Shown piece after piece: positions 28,379 to 37,582 of a stretch of 64,000 nt of DNA. Origin of the DNA: Hyphomicrobiales bacterium (GTDB lineage Bacteria > Pseudomonadota > Alphaproteobacteria > Rhizobiales > Xanthobacteraceae); NCBI GenBank assembly GCA_016713235.1, contig JADJPN010000001.1, positions 682,001-746,000 on the forward strand, given 5' to 3'. The notes beneath the pieces were generated by a model that ran no database searches, had not been told where the DNA came from, and saw only the letters and a program-made list of their open reading frames with translations. The translations under genes were made by a program, and so were the position numbers. Position 1 is the first letter of the stretch. Each line of letters opens with the position of its first letter.

Positions 28379-29317
28379 TTGGCACTGAAAGTCGCCGTCC
28401 AGATGGATCCGATCGAGCGGATCAAGATCGCGGGCGATTCCACGTTTGCGCTGCTGCTGGAAGCCCAAAGCCGCGGCCACGCGCTCGCTTATTATACGCC
28501 CGACAAGCTCGCGCTGTCCGAAGGCAAAGTCTTCGCCAGCGTTCAACCGCTCAGCGTGCGCGACAAGACCGGCGATCATTTCACGCTCGGCGAGGCGAAA
28601 CGCACTGATCTTTCGTCCTTCGACGTGATCCTGCTGCGGCAAGATCCTCCATTCGACATGAACTACATCACAACGACGCATCTGCTCGAACAGTTGCCGG
28701 ATACGCTGGTCGTGAACAGTCCGCGTTCGGTGCGCAACGCGCCCGAGAAATTGTTCGTGATGGAATATACGGACCTGATGCCGCCGACGCTAATCACGCG
28801 CGATCTCGAAGAGATCAAGGCATTCCGCGCGAAGCACAAAGACATCGTCATGAAGCCGCTCTACGGCAAAGGCGGCGAATCCGTTTTCCGCATTTCGCCC
28901 GATGACCTCAATTTCGGTTCGCTCTTCGACCTCTTCTCGGTCACGTTCCGCGAAGCCTGGGTCGTGCAGAAGTTTCTTCCCGAGGTGAAGGACGGCGACA
29001 AGCGCATCATTCTGGTCGATGGCGAGTTTGCGGGCGCGGTGAACCGCGTGCCGGCCGAAGGGGATCTGCGCTCCAACATGGTGCGCGGCGGCTCGCCCAA
29101 GAAGACCGATCTGTCGCCGCGCGAGCGCGAAATCTGCGACCGTCTCGGGCCTGAACTCAAGAAGCGGGGTCTGTTGTTCACGGGCATCGACGTGATCGCG
29201 GGCTGGCTTACCGAAATCAACGTCACCTCGCCCACCGGCATCCGTGCGATCAAGAATCTCGGCGGGCCGGATGTCGCGGCGATGGTCTGGGATTCGATCG
29301 AGAAGAAACGCAAATGA
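28379..29317 (+). CDS. gshB: glutathione synthetase
   Basis: 312 residues with an ATP-grasp fold. It joins gamma-glutamylcysteine to glycine. KVAVQMDPIERIKIAGDSTFALLLEAQ, LRQDPPFDMNYIT, IVMKPLYGKGGESVFRI and the C-terminal GIDVIAGWLTEINVTSPTGIR (metal and substrate site) are conserved. The start is a TTG at 28379 with GGAGG at 28368-28372. It overlaps the following thioesterase by four bases. Confidence 0.97.
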   Translation: MALKVAVQMDPIERIKIAGDSTFALLLEAQSRGHALAYYTPDKLALSEGKVFASVQPLSVRDKTGDHFTLGEAKRTDLSSFDVILLRQDPPFDMNYITTTHLLEQLPDTLVVNSPRSVRNAPEKLFVMEYTDLMPPTLITRDLEEIKAFRAKHKDIVMKPLYGKGGESVFRISPDDLNFGSLFDLFSVTFREAWVVQKFLPEVKDGDKRIILVDGEFAGAVNRVPAEGDLRSNMVRGGSPKKTDLSPREREICDRLGPELKKRGLLFTGIDVIAGWLTEINVTSPTGIRAIKNLGGPDVAAMVWDSIEKKRK

Positions 29318-29787
29318 ACGTACAGACCGATGCCGTGCCCGCGGGGTTCATCGAGCTGCCCTTCGGCGCCGGCGAGAATTTTCTTTCGCTCATCGGCCCG
29401 CTCTGGTGCAAGCGCGAGAACAACAAACTCATACTCGGCTTTCGCGTCGAGAAGCGCCACTGCAATATCGGCGGCATTTGCCACGGCGGCATGTTGATGA
29501 CATTCGCCGACATGCAACTCGGCCTCGGTGCGCGCTTCCATGCGGAGGAAGATTTCGGCTTCATGCCGACGGTCAATATGACCGCGGATTTTCTCGCGCC
29601 GGCCGCGCTCGGGGCCTGGGTAGAAGGACGCACCGATCTCCTGCGCTCGACGCGGAACTTCATTTTTTGCCAGGGCATCATCACGTCGAACGGTGCGCCG
29701 GCTGTCCGCGCGAGCGGCATCATGAAATCCGGCGGCGCACCGGTATCGATCAAGGGACTGCCGAATCTGCGTAGCCTCTTGAAATAA
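29314..29787 (+). CDS. PaaI-type hotdog-fold thioesterase
   Basis: 157 residues. NIGGICHGGMLMTFADMQLGLGAR contains the HGG motif of the acyl-CoA thioesterase superfamily, and FGFMPTVNMTADFLAPAALGAWVEG matches its second half. The natural acyl-CoA substrate is unknown. It is coupled to gshB (ATGA overlap) and ends just before the LexA-controlled comM promoter. Confidence 0.85.
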   Translation: MNVQTDAVPAGFIELPFGAGENFLSLIGPLWCKRENNKLILGFRVEKRHCNIGGICHGGMLMTFADMQLGLGARFHAEEDFGFMPTVNMTADFLAPAALGAWVEGRTDLLRSTRNFIFCQGIITSNGAPAVRASGIMKSGGAPVSIKGLPNLRSLLK

Positions 29788-29799
29788 CGTAGCTAATTT

Positions 29800-29814
29800 G
29801 TTCACGTATTGTTC
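29800..29814 (+). promoter_or_regulatory. LexA (SOS) box upstream of comM
   Basis: GTTC at 29800-29803 and GTTC at 29811-29814 are separated by seven bases, exactly the direct-repeat GTTC-N7-GTTC operator of alphaproteobacterial LexA. The second repeat runs into a CTTGAC hexamer (29814-29819) that looks like a -35 element, so LexA binding would block RNA polymerase. comM starts 57 bases further on. Confidence 0.75.
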
Positions 29815-29870
29815 TTGACGATACGAACGGAGTTCCGCTAGCTTCCCTGGATTGGGGAGGCGCACCCAGG

Positions 29871-31408
29871 ATGGTGCAGCACGTTTCAACCGTCGCATTC
29901 GAAGGCGTGGAAGCGCGTCCGATCGACGTGCAGGTGCAGGTCGCGCCGGGCCTACCCGCCTTCAACATCGTCGGTCTTCCCGACAAGGCCGTGTCCGAAG
30001 CGCGCGAGCGCGTGCGCGCAGCATTGATCGCCTCCGGTCTCGCGCTGCCTGCAAAGCGCATCACCATCAATCTCGCGCCCGCCGATCTGCCGAAAGAAGG
30101 CAGCCATTACGATCTGCCGATCGCGCTCGGGCTGATGGCTGCGATCGGCGCAATTCCTTCGGATGCCGCCGCAGGTTTCATGGTGGTCGGCGAACTTGGA
30201 TTAGACGGCTCGCTCGCGCCGGTTTCCGGTGTTCTCCCCGCCGCCGTTGCAGCGAACGAACGCGAACAAGGCTTGATCTGCCCCGCGCCCTGCGGCGCGG
30301 AAGCGGCATGGGCCTCGCCCGACATGAATATCGTGGCGCCGCGTTCGCTCCTGCAACTCGTCAATCACCTGCGCGGCACGCAAGTGTTGCTCCGGCCCTC
30401 GCCGAAGATCCGCGAATTTTCCGAAAGCCCGCTCGATCTGAAAGACATCAAGGGCCAGGAAAGCGCGAAACGCGCACTCGAGATCGCCGCGGCCGGCGGA
30501 CATAACTTGCTGATGGCGGGGCCGCCCGGTTCGGGCAAGTCGATGCTCGCCGCGCGTCTGCCGACAATCCTGCCGCCGCTTTCGCCCTCTGAACTGCTCG
30601 AAGTTTCGATGATCCAGTCGGTGGCCGGCGCAATCGTAGGCGGCGCGCTCACCAACAAGCGTCCGTTCCGAAATCCGCATCACTCGGCAAGCATGGCGGC
30701 CATGGTCGGCGGCGGTCTTCGCGCGCGGCCCGGCGAAGTATCGCTCGCGCATCTCGGCGTTCTGTTCCTCGACGAGTTTCCGGAATTTTCGCCACAGGTT
30801 CTCGACTCGTTGCGGCAACCGATGGAAAGCGGCGACGCGGTCATCGCACGCGCCAATCATCGCGTGACCTATCCCGCGCGTTTTCAACTCGTTGCCGCGA
30901 TGAACCCCTGCCGCTGCGGGCGCGCGACCGAACTCGGGTTTACCTGCAAGCGCGGGCCGAACACGCGCTGCGCAGCGGACTATCAATCGCGGGTCTCCGG
31001 CCCGCTGATGGACCGGATCGACCTGCATATTGAAGTGCCCGCCGTATCTGCTGCCGATCTCGTATTGCCCGCACCGGCCGAAGGCAGCCGCGAGGTGGCA
31101 GCGCGGGTTGCCGCCGCACGCGAAATCGCCGCCAGCCGCTTCATGTCGCTCGGCCGTGAAGAGCTGCGGACCAATGCCGAAGCCGATGTAAACTGATCGA
31201 GCAGCTTGCCGCGCCGGACAGCGCAGGGCTGACCCTGCTCCGCGATGCCGCCGAAGCCATGCGGCTTTCGGCGCGCGGCTATCACCGTGTTTTGAAAGTC
31301 GCGCGCACCATTGCCGATCTCGATGGCGCCGAATCGGTGGGCCGTCCGCATCTCGCGGAAGCACTCGCGTACCGCGCCGCGCAGGATCGGGTCGCGCTCG
31401 CGGCCTGA
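29871..31408 (+). CDS. comM: ComM/YifB family Mg-chelatase-like AAA+ helicase (one frameshift)
   Basis: A hexameric AAA+ helicase that promotes branch migration during natural transformation. N-terminal MVQHVSTVAFEGVEARPIDVQVQV, GLPDKAVSEARERVRAA, Walker A MAGPPGSGKSMLAARLP, Walker B LGVLFLDEFPEF and the cysteine-containing AAMNPCRCG segment are all present. The main frame ends at 31196. One missing base near 31188-31192 restores the C-terminal domain (KLIEQLAAPDSAGLTLL, SARGYHRVLKVARTIADL) to the stop at 31406-31408. A LexA box precedes it. Confidence 0.93.
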
Positions 31409-31410
31409 CG

Positions 31411-31426
31411 TTAACCCCCCCTTAAC
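31411..31426 (+). promoter_or_regulatory. CtrA-type binding motif upstream of the hybrid kinase
   Basis: TTAA (31411-31414), seven C residues and TTAAC (31422-31426) match the full CtrA consensus TTAA-N7-TTAAC. The right half also forms TTAACCAT. It lies 103 bases before the hybrid sensor kinase start, a suitable promoter position. Binding is inferred from the motif only. Confidence 0.55.
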
Positions 31427-31528
31427 CATCGGCGCATTTTCAAGACGCAGAAGCGTCCCGATTTGCGCGCGTTAAGCGGCGCGGTGCCATCCTTTCGGAC
31501 CAGAAGTTTCGCGTTCCGAAGGTCCGTC

Positions 31529-33697
31529 ATGACGAATGCCGTTCGTCCCCGTTTCGCTCTTTTATTTTCGATTGCCGCCTTTGCGCTGGTGCCTTCGTTC
31601 GCCGCAGCGCAGGAACTGATCGCGGACGGTCCCGATCTCGGCTGGATCGGTCTTGGCGGCATGGTCGCCTGCGCGATCGGCATCGTGTTCGGCATTCTCA
31701 ACCGCCGCTCCATTTCGCTGCACGAAAAGACGGAGCGCCTGGAGAGCGAAGTCGAAGAGCGTGACGATAAAATCTGGGCGCTCGAGGAGCGGCTCGTGCA
31801 TCTGACCGCGCTGGTCGACGGACAGGACGATCTCGTGCTGCGCGAGGATGCGTATGGCCGCACGACCCATGCGAGCCCCGCCGTTTGCGCCTTCGCGGGC
31901 AAGGAGCTTCGCAACATTCTCGGCAAGCCTTTCAAGCTCGAAGTTCTGCATGCCGGCGCACGCACGCAGATGCAGGATGGCACGCGCGTTTACGATCAGG
32001 AGATTGCAACGCCTTCAGGCCCGCGCTGGATCGCCTGGAAGGAAGCCGCGGCGCGAGGAACGGATGGCGAGGTCATCGAGATTCAGCGCACCGGCCGCGA
32101 CATCACCGCACGCGTGGCGACTGAGCGCGCGCTCGGCGATGCACGCGAACAGGCGGAAGCCGCGAGCCGCGCGAAGTCGCGCTTCCTTGCAGTGGTGAGC
32201 CATGAAGTCCGTACGCCGCTCAACGGCATTCTCGGCATGACCCATCTGCTCCTGGAGACCCCGCTCAGCCAGGAGCAGCAGACCTACACGCGCGCTGTGA
32301 AATCTTCCGGCGAAGCGCTGCTCGGCTTGATCGAGGAGATTCTCGATTTCTCCAAGATCGAGGCAGGCCGTATCGAACTCGAAGAAGCGCCGTTCGATCT
32401 GGTCGAACTCGTGACGGACGTGGTGGAATTGCTGAGCCCGCGCGCACAGGCGAAAGGCATCGAGATCGCAGCACAGTTTTCCGCGAACCTGCCGGGTGCG
32501 GTCTGCGGAGACGCGTTGCGTCTGCGTCAGGTGCTGCTCAATCTCGCCGGCAATGCCGTGAAGTTCACCGATCAGGGTGGCGTCGCGGTGATCGTCGAGT
32601 GTGCCGGCGAACAGATTAAATTCTCGGTGCGCGATACCGGACCCGGCATCGACACCGATGCGCAAGCGCGCATCTTCGAGGAATTCGAGCAAGGCGACGG
32701 CACGCTTGCGCGCAAGCACGGCGGCACCGGCCTTGGACTCGCGATCGCGTCTCGCATTGTCGAGCGCATGGGCGGCGAAATCGCGCTCTCCAGCATGGAC
32801 GGCGGCGGCACCGTATTCCGCTTTTCGATCGAACTTGCCGCGCTCGATGGTAGCGCGGCTGCGACGCCGGATTTTTCGAACACGGACGTGCTTCTTCTCT
32901 CCCCGTCTCCAGTCGTGGGACCGCTACTCGCGAAGCAGCTTGAGCAGTGGAATGCGCGTGTGGCGCTTGCCGATACGATCGCACTCGCCGAGACGCTGCT
33001 GCCCGAGCGGCACTGGGGTCACTGCATCGTGGATCGCGCCTTCGGTCTCGAAGAGACGCTCGCGATTCATGAAACCGCGAAAAGTAACGCAGCGTATTGC
33101 CATGTGCTGCTGACGCCCGCGGAGCGGCGCGAATTGCCGACGCTCAACGCGAAAGGCCTTGCGAGCTATCTGATCAAGCCGGTGCGCGCGCCGTCGCTTG
33201 CCGCACGCCTCAAGAATCCGGGAGCGGACGCGACGGCTATCGATACCGTATCCGCGCCGTTCGAAGTCGCATCTGGCCAGAACGGGCTTTCGGTGCTCGT
33301 TGCCGAAGACAACGATATCAATGCGCTCCTCGTGCAGGCGCTGCTTGCGCGCATGGGTCACCGCGTGACCGTGGTCGGGGACGGGGCGGTTGCCGTGAAC
33401 GCAGTCGCGAGCGCACATACGATGGGAGCACCCTATGACGTTGTGCTCATGGATTTGCATCTTCCCGGCATGGACGGGCTCGAAGCGACCCGGCGCATCC
33501 GCGCGCTCGGCGGTGTGGCCGGGAAAATTCCGGTGATTGCGCTGACCGCAAACGCCTTCGCCGAGGACCGCGCCAATTGCCTTGCGGCGGGCATGAACGG
33601 CTTTGTCGTGAAGCCGGTCGACCGCCGGCGGCTTGAGACGGCGCTGGCGGAAGCCGGTGCCGAGCGGCCCAGGAAGACCGTCGAAACCGCAGCCTAG
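31529..33697 (+). CDS. PAS-containing hybrid sensor histidine kinase with tandem receiver domains
   Basis: 722 residues. A probable signal sequence (1-28) and one transmembrane helix (about 38-58) are followed by a short coiled coil (62-92) and a PAS domain (about 95-195). Then come HisKA with the phosphoacceptor His-225 (SHEVRTPLNGI) and the ATPase domain (LLNLAGNAVKFTD, DTGPGID, GGTGLGLAIA). A degenerate receiver (about 450-555) lacks the N-terminal acidic pair. A canonical C-terminal receiver (about 590-710) has Asp-642 (VVLMDLHLPGMDG). The ATG at 31529 is chosen because the signal peptide follows directly. No cognate regulator is adjacent. A CtrA-type motif upstream suggests cell-cycle linkage. 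Confidence 0.88.
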   Translation: MTNAVRPRFALLFSIAAFALVPSFAAAQELIADGPDLGWIGLGGMVACAIGIVFGILNRRSISLHEKTERLESEVEERDDKIWALEERLVHLTALVDGQDDLVLREDAYGRTTHASPAVCAFAGKELRNILGKPFKLEVLHAGARTQMQDGTRVYDQEIATPSGPRWIAWKEAAARGTDGEVIEIQRTGRDITARVATERALGDAREQAEAASRAKSRFLAVVSHEVRTPLNGILGMTHLLLETPLSQEQQTYTRAVKSSGEALLGLIEEILDFSKIEAGRIELEEAPFDLVELVTDVVELLSPRAQAKGIEIAAQFSANLPGAVCGDALRLRQVLLNLAGNAVKFTDQGGVAVIVECAGEQIKFSVRDTGPGIDTDAQARIFEEFEQGDGTLARKHGGTGLGLAIASRIVERMGGEIALSSMDGGGTVFRFSIELAALDGSAAATPDFSNTDVLLLSPSPVVGPLLAKQLEQWNARVALADTIALAETLLPERHWGHCIVDRAFGLEETLAIHETAKSNAAYCHVLLTPAERRELPTLNAKGLASYLIKPVRAPSLAARLKNPGADATAIDTVSAPFEVASGQNGLSVLVAEDNDINALLVQALLARMGHRVTVVGDGAVAVNAVASAHTMGAPYDVVLMDLHLPGMDGLEATRRIRALGGVAGKIPVIALTANAFAEDRANCLAAGMNGFVVKPVDRRRLETALAEAGAERPRKTVETAA

Positions 33698-33859
33698 GCG
33701 GGTTTACCCCGGTATTTCAAAGGGTTGCTTGGGAGTATGACCGCCGCATCGTTGTCATAAACCCGTTCAATACCTATGTTCCAACAAGCCATACGGACGG
33801 CAGAATCGCTCGTCTGATTGCGTGCCTATGTCCGCGTCCCCCGGGAAAACGATAACGCC

Positions 33860-34774
33860 ATGAATCACCTCGTCTCGCGCGGAAAGGTTGCGAGCTTTCT
33901 GCCGAAGCTGCGCGCCTATAGCGGGCTGCGGCTGCCGGCCGCGAAGAGCGATTTCAGCGAGACGCTCGGCCGCGTCGGTTCGCTCGAAGCGAGGCTTGCG
34001 AAGAAGGCGCATGAAGTGCGCAGCGCGCAGCGGCTCCGCTACAATGTCTTCTACAAGGAAATGTCGGCGATTCCGGCTGCGGCAACGCTTCTCGCGCGCC
34101 GCGACGTCGATGCCTTCGACACCATTTGCGATCACCTCAACGTCGTTGACCACGATTGGCCGCGGCTTGTGTTCGGGATGAAGCGCCCGCGCGTGGTCGG
34201 CACCTATCGTTTGTTGCGCCAGGAAATCGCGCAACAGCATGGCGGCTTCTACACGCAGTCGGAGTTCGACGTCGCCGCGCTGATGGCTCGTCATTCGAAA
34301 CTGCGTTTTCTGGAGCTTGGCCGCTCCTGCGTGCTGCCGCCTTACCGCAACAAGCGCACGGTCGAGCTGCTGTGGCACGGCATTTCGAATTATGTCGCGC
34401 AGCACCGCCTCGATGTGTTGATCGGCTGCGCAAGCCTCGAAGGCACGAACCCCGATAAGCTGGCGACGCAGCTTTCCTTCCTGCATCATTTTGCACGCGC
34501 GCCGGAACAATGGCGCGCATCCGCGCTGCCTTCTCGCTCCGTCGAGATGAACCGCATGCCGAAAGAAGCGATCAACGCCAAGGTTGCGCTTCGCGAACTG
34601 CCGCCGCTCGTAAAAGGCTACCTGCGGTTAGGCGCTTATATCGGCGACGGCGCAGTCGTGGATCACCAGTTCGGCACCACCGACGTGCTGATCATATTGC
34701 CGATGCAGAACGTGACCGCGCGCTATCGCGACCGCTTTATCGGCGGCAGCGAAGAACAAAAGATCGCGGCTTAA
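33860..34774 (+). CDS. GNAT-fold N-acyltransferase of the OlsB / hemolysin-like family
   Basis: 304 residues from the ATG at 33860. VRSAQRLRYNVFYKEM, RPRVVGTYRLLRQ and LRFLELGRSCVLPPYRNKRTVELLWHGISNY are hallmark segments of the OlsB/Acetyltransf_5 family, and the late VKGYLRLGAYIGDGAVVDHQFGTTDV segment matches as well. OlsB transfers a 3-hydroxyacyl chain to ornithine to form ornithine lipids. OlsA is not adjacent, so the substrate is inferred by family only. The frame is open to 33818, but the family N-terminus favours 33860. It overlaps coaA convergently by four bases. Confidence 0.8.
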   Translation: MNHLVSRGKVASFLPKLRAYSGLRLPAAKSDFSETLGRVGSLEARLAKKAHEVRSAQRLRYNVFYKEMSAIPAAATLLARRDVDAFDTICDHLNVVDHDWPRLVFGMKRPRVVGTYRLLRQEIAQQHGGFYTQSEFDVAALMARHSKLRFLELGRSCVLPPYRNKRTVELLWHGISNYVAQHRLDVLIGCASLEGTNPDKLATQLSFLHHFARAPEQWRASALPSRSVEMNRMPKEAINAKVALRELPPLVKGYLRLGAYIGDGAVVDHQFGTTDVLIILPMQNVTARYRDRFIGGSEEQKIAA

Positions 34775-35724
34775 AGCTTTCGCAGCGCTACCGACTGGAT
34801 CGAGTGATCCTGACTTTTGCGAAGGATCAGGCTCGCACGCTGGCGCGTGGGCAGGATGTTTTCCCGCAGGTTTTGCAGGTTGATCCGCGACCAGATCGAA
34901 CGGGCGATTTTCTGCGCCTCCTCGTCGGTCACCTGCGAATAGCGGTGGAAGTAGGATAGCGGATCGCGAAACGCGGTCGAACGCAGCGCGCGGAAGCGGT
35001 CCACATACCACTTCTCCAGCACCTCTTCCTCCGCGTCGATGTAAACCGAAAAATCGAAGAAATCCGAGACGTAAGGAATCGCCTTGCCGTCTTTCGGCGG
35101 GCGTCCGGTCTGCAAGACGTTCAGACCCTCGACGATTAGAATATCGGGCTGATCAACCTCGACGCCTTCGCCCGGAATTACGTCGTAAGAAACGTGGCTA
35201 TAGATCGGCGCCTTCACCTTGCGCTGTCCGGCTTTGACGCCACGCAGGAAACGAAGCAGCGACGGAAGGTCGTAGCTTTCCGGAAAGCCCTTCTTCTCCA
35301 TCAGCTTTTCTTTTTCCAGCACCGCGTTCGGAAACAGAAAGCCGTCGGTGGTGACGAGTTCGACCTTCGGCGTGTGCGGCCACCGCGCGAGCAAGGCCTG
35401 CAACACGCGCGCAGTCGTTGACTTGCCGACCGCGACCGAGCCGGCGACGCCGATGATGTAGGGCATCTTGCCGTCGCGCACGGCAAGAAATTTTTGCATG
35501 CCCTGGAACAGCTTCTGCGCGGCCTCGACATAGAACGCGAGCAGGCGCGAGATCGGAAGATAGATCTCCTCGACTTCTTTGATCGAGAGTTTGTCGTTCA
35601 AAGCCTGGAGGTGAATGATCTCACTTTGCGTGAGTGTCATCGGCGTGTTTTCGCGCCGCGCAGCCCATTCCTCGCGCGAGAACACGCGATAGGGCGAGAT
35701 TTCGTTTTCGACGCGCTGTTCCAT
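34771..35724 (-). CDS. coaA: pantothenate kinase type I
   Basis: 317 residues. First step of coenzyme A synthesis. The P-loop GVAGSVAVGKSTTARVL is near residue 95, and LVTTDGFLFPNAVLEKEKLMEKKGFPESYD and QPDILIVEGLNVLQ are typical of the CoA-feedback-regulated type I enzyme. It lies downstream of hisE on the same strand. The CoaA and CoaE steps of this pathway are both encoded in the window, about 11 kb apart. Confidence 0.97.
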   Translation of the reverse strand: MEQRVENEISPYRVFSREEWAARRENTPMTLTQSEIIHLQALNDKLSIKEVEEIYLPISRLLAFYVEAAQKLFQGMQKFLAVRDGKMPYIIGVAGSVAVGKSTTARVLQALLARWPHTPKVELVTTDGFLFPNAVLEKEKLMEKKGFPESYDLPSLLRFLRGVKAGQRKVKAPIYSHVSYDVIPGEGVEVDQPDILIVEGLNVLQTGRPPKDGKAIPYVSDFFDFSVYIDAEEEVLEKWYVDRFRALRSTAFRDPLSYFHRYSQVTDEEAQKIARSIWSRINLQNLRENILPTRQRASLILRKSQDHSIQSVALRKL

Positions 35725-35744
35725 GACGGCTCAGCTCTTACGCT

Positions 35745-36065
35745 TTACTTGTTACGAGCGGCTTTTTCTTCGAGGCCCGACTGCGCGGTGCGTTTTTCAA
35801 GCTCGGCATAGACTTCCGAGAGATCGACGCCGCGTGCCTTCAGGACCACGAGAAGATGATAGAGCAAATCTGCGCTCTCGGCGACGACCTGTTCTTTGGT
35901 GCCCGCGGCCGCGGCGATCACGGTTTCGGTCGCTTCTTCGCCGAGCTTTTTCGCGCATTTCTCGATGCCGGCATCGAGCAGTTTGCGCGTATAGGACTTG
36001 TCCGCGCTTTCGGAAGCGCGGGCGGCGATAATTTTTGCAAGGTCCTCAAGCGTGAACTTGGTCAT
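35745..36065 (-). CDS. hisE: phosphoribosyl-ATP pyrophosphatase
   Basis: 106 residues, all-alpha MazG-like fold. It hydrolyses PR-ATP to PR-AMP in histidine synthesis. SYTRKLLDAGIEKCAKKLGEEATETVIAAA and ESADLLYHLLVVLKARGVDL contain the Glu/Asp metal ligands. It is separate from HisI, the usual state in Alphaproteobacteria. Twelve bases downstream of hisF. Confidence 0.97.
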   Translation of the reverse strand: MTKFTLEDLAKIIAARASESADKSYTRKLLDAGIEKCAKKLGEEATETVIAAAAGTKEQVVAESADLLYHLLVVLKARGVDLSEVYAELEKRTAQSGLEEKAARNK

Positions 36066-36077
36066 GACGCGGCTCTA

Positions 36078-36854
36078 TCAGGCGTCCAGCCGCACGGGAA
36101 GTCCGGCCTTGGCCATGTGCTCTTTGGCTTGGCGTATGGTGAATTCGCCGAAGTGAAAGATCGATGCGGCAAGCGCGGCCGTTGCATGACCGTCACGGAT
36201 GCCTTCGACAAGATGATCGAGATTGCCAACGCCACCAGAAGCAATGACCGGCACCGGCACGGCGTCGGCAATGGCGCGGGTCAGCGCCACGTCATAGCCG
36301 GTCTTGGTGCCGTCGCGATCCATCGAGGTGAGAAGAATTTCGCCGGCGCCCAGCGAGACGACTTCACGCGCATAGTCGATTGCATCCAACCCTGTCGGAT
36401 TGCGGCCGCCATGGGTGAAGATTTCCCAGCGCGGCGCTTCGCCGTCTTCCGAAACGTTTTTCGCGTCGATCGCAACCACGACGCATTGCTCGCCGAATTT
36501 TTCCGCCGCCTCGCCGACGAATTTGCGGTTGTTTACGGCCGCCGTATTGATCGAAACCTTGTCGGCGCCGGAAGCGAGCAGCACGCGCACGTCTTCGACG
36601 GTGCGCACGCCGCCACCTACGGTTAGCGGCATGAAACAGGCTTCCGCCGTGCGCTGCACGATGTCGAGCAATGTGCCGCGGCCTTCATGGCTCGCGGTGA
36701 TATCGAGAAAGCAAAGCTCGTCCGCGCCGGCCGCGTCATAGGCTTTCGCAGCCTCGACCGGATCGCCGGCGTCGCGCAGATTCACGAACTTCACGCCTTT
36801 GACGACGCGGCCGTCCTTCACATCGAGGCAGGGAATGACGCGGACCTTGAACAT
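36078..36854 (-). CDS. hisF: imidazole glycerol phosphate synthase cyclase subunit
   Basis: 258 residues, (beta/alpha)8 barrel. With HisH it forms IGP and AICAR from PRFAR and glutamine. VRVIPCLDVKDGRVVKGVKFVNLRDAGDPV at the N-terminus (catalytic Asp-11), LPLTVGGGVRTVEDV-like phosphate loop and LLTSMDRDGTKTGYD are conserved. Its start shares one base with the hisA stop (36854). Confidence 0.98.
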   Translation of the reverse strand: MFKVRVIPCLDVKDGRVVKGVKFVNLRDAGDPVEAAKAYDAAGADELCFLDITASHEGRGTLLDIVQRTAEACFMPLTVGGGVRTVEDVRVLLASGADKVSINTAAVNNRKFVGEAAEKFGEQCVVVAIDAKNVSEDGEAPRWEIFTHGGRNPTGLDAIDYAREVVSLGAGEILLTSMDRDGTKTGYDVALTRAIADAVPVPVIASGGVGNLDHLVEGIRDGHATAALAASIFHFGEFTIRQAKEHMAKAGLPVRLDA

Positions 36855-37582
36855 TACGCGCCCTTCATGAGCGCCAGCGCTTCGGCCGGATCGATGCGGC
36901 CGTCGTAAAGCGCGCGGCCCGCAATTGCGCCTTCGAGTTTTTTAGCGCGCGGCTCCAGCAGCGCTTTCACGTCGTTGATCGAAGCGAAGCCACCGGATGC
37001 GATCACCGGAATCGAAACCGCCTCGCTAAGCGCAATGGTCGAATCCAGATTCAATCCCTGCAACATGCCGTCGCGCTCGACATCCGTGTAAATGAGCGCG
37101 GCGACGCCCGCGCCTTCAAATAGTTTCGCGACTTCGGCCGCCTCGAGCTGTGTCTCTTCGGCCCAGCCGTGAATCGCAACCTTGCCGCCGCGTGCATCGA
37201 TGCCAATCGCAATCTTACCCGGGAATTTGCGCGCGGCCTCTTTCACGAAAGCGGGTTCGCGCACCGCGGCGGTGCCGATGATGACGCGCGAGATGCCCTC
37301 GCTAAGCCAGGACTCCACCGTCTTGATATTGCGGATGCCGCCGCCGAGCTGCACCGGGATTTTCACGGTCTTTAAAATCTGCGCGACCGCCAGTGCGTTC
37401 ACGGGCTTGCCGGCAAAGGCGCCGTCGAGATCGACGAGATGCAGCCAGTTAAAGCCCTGATCCTCGAACTGCTTCGCTTGGCTGGCCGGATTGGAATTGA
37501 ACACGGTCGCGCGCGCCATGTCGCCCTGTTGCAGGCGCACCGCTTCGCCGTTCTTCAGATCGATCGCAGGAAACAGAATCAT
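36854..37582 (-). CDS. hisA: ProFAR isomerase HisA
   Basis: 242 residues. Amadori isomerase in histidine synthesis. MILFPAIDLKNGEAVRLQQGD (catalytic Asp), VQLGGGIRNIKTVESWLSEG and LIYTDVERDGMLQG are characteristic. The ATG at 37582 overlaps the hisH stop as ATGA, so I prefer it over the in-frame GTG at 37591. Confidence 0.98.
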   Translation of the reverse strand: MILFPAIDLKNGEAVRLQQGDMARATVFNSNPASQAKQFEDQGFNWLHLVDLDGAFAGKPVNALAVAQILKTVKIPVQLGGGIRNIKTVESWLSEGISRVIIGTAAVREPAFVKEAARKFPGKIAIGIDARGGKVAIHGWAEETQLEAAEVAKLFEGAGVAALIYTDVERDGMLQGLNLDSTIALSEAVSIPVIASGGFASINDVKALLEPRAKKLEGAIAGRALYDGRIDPAEALALMKGA

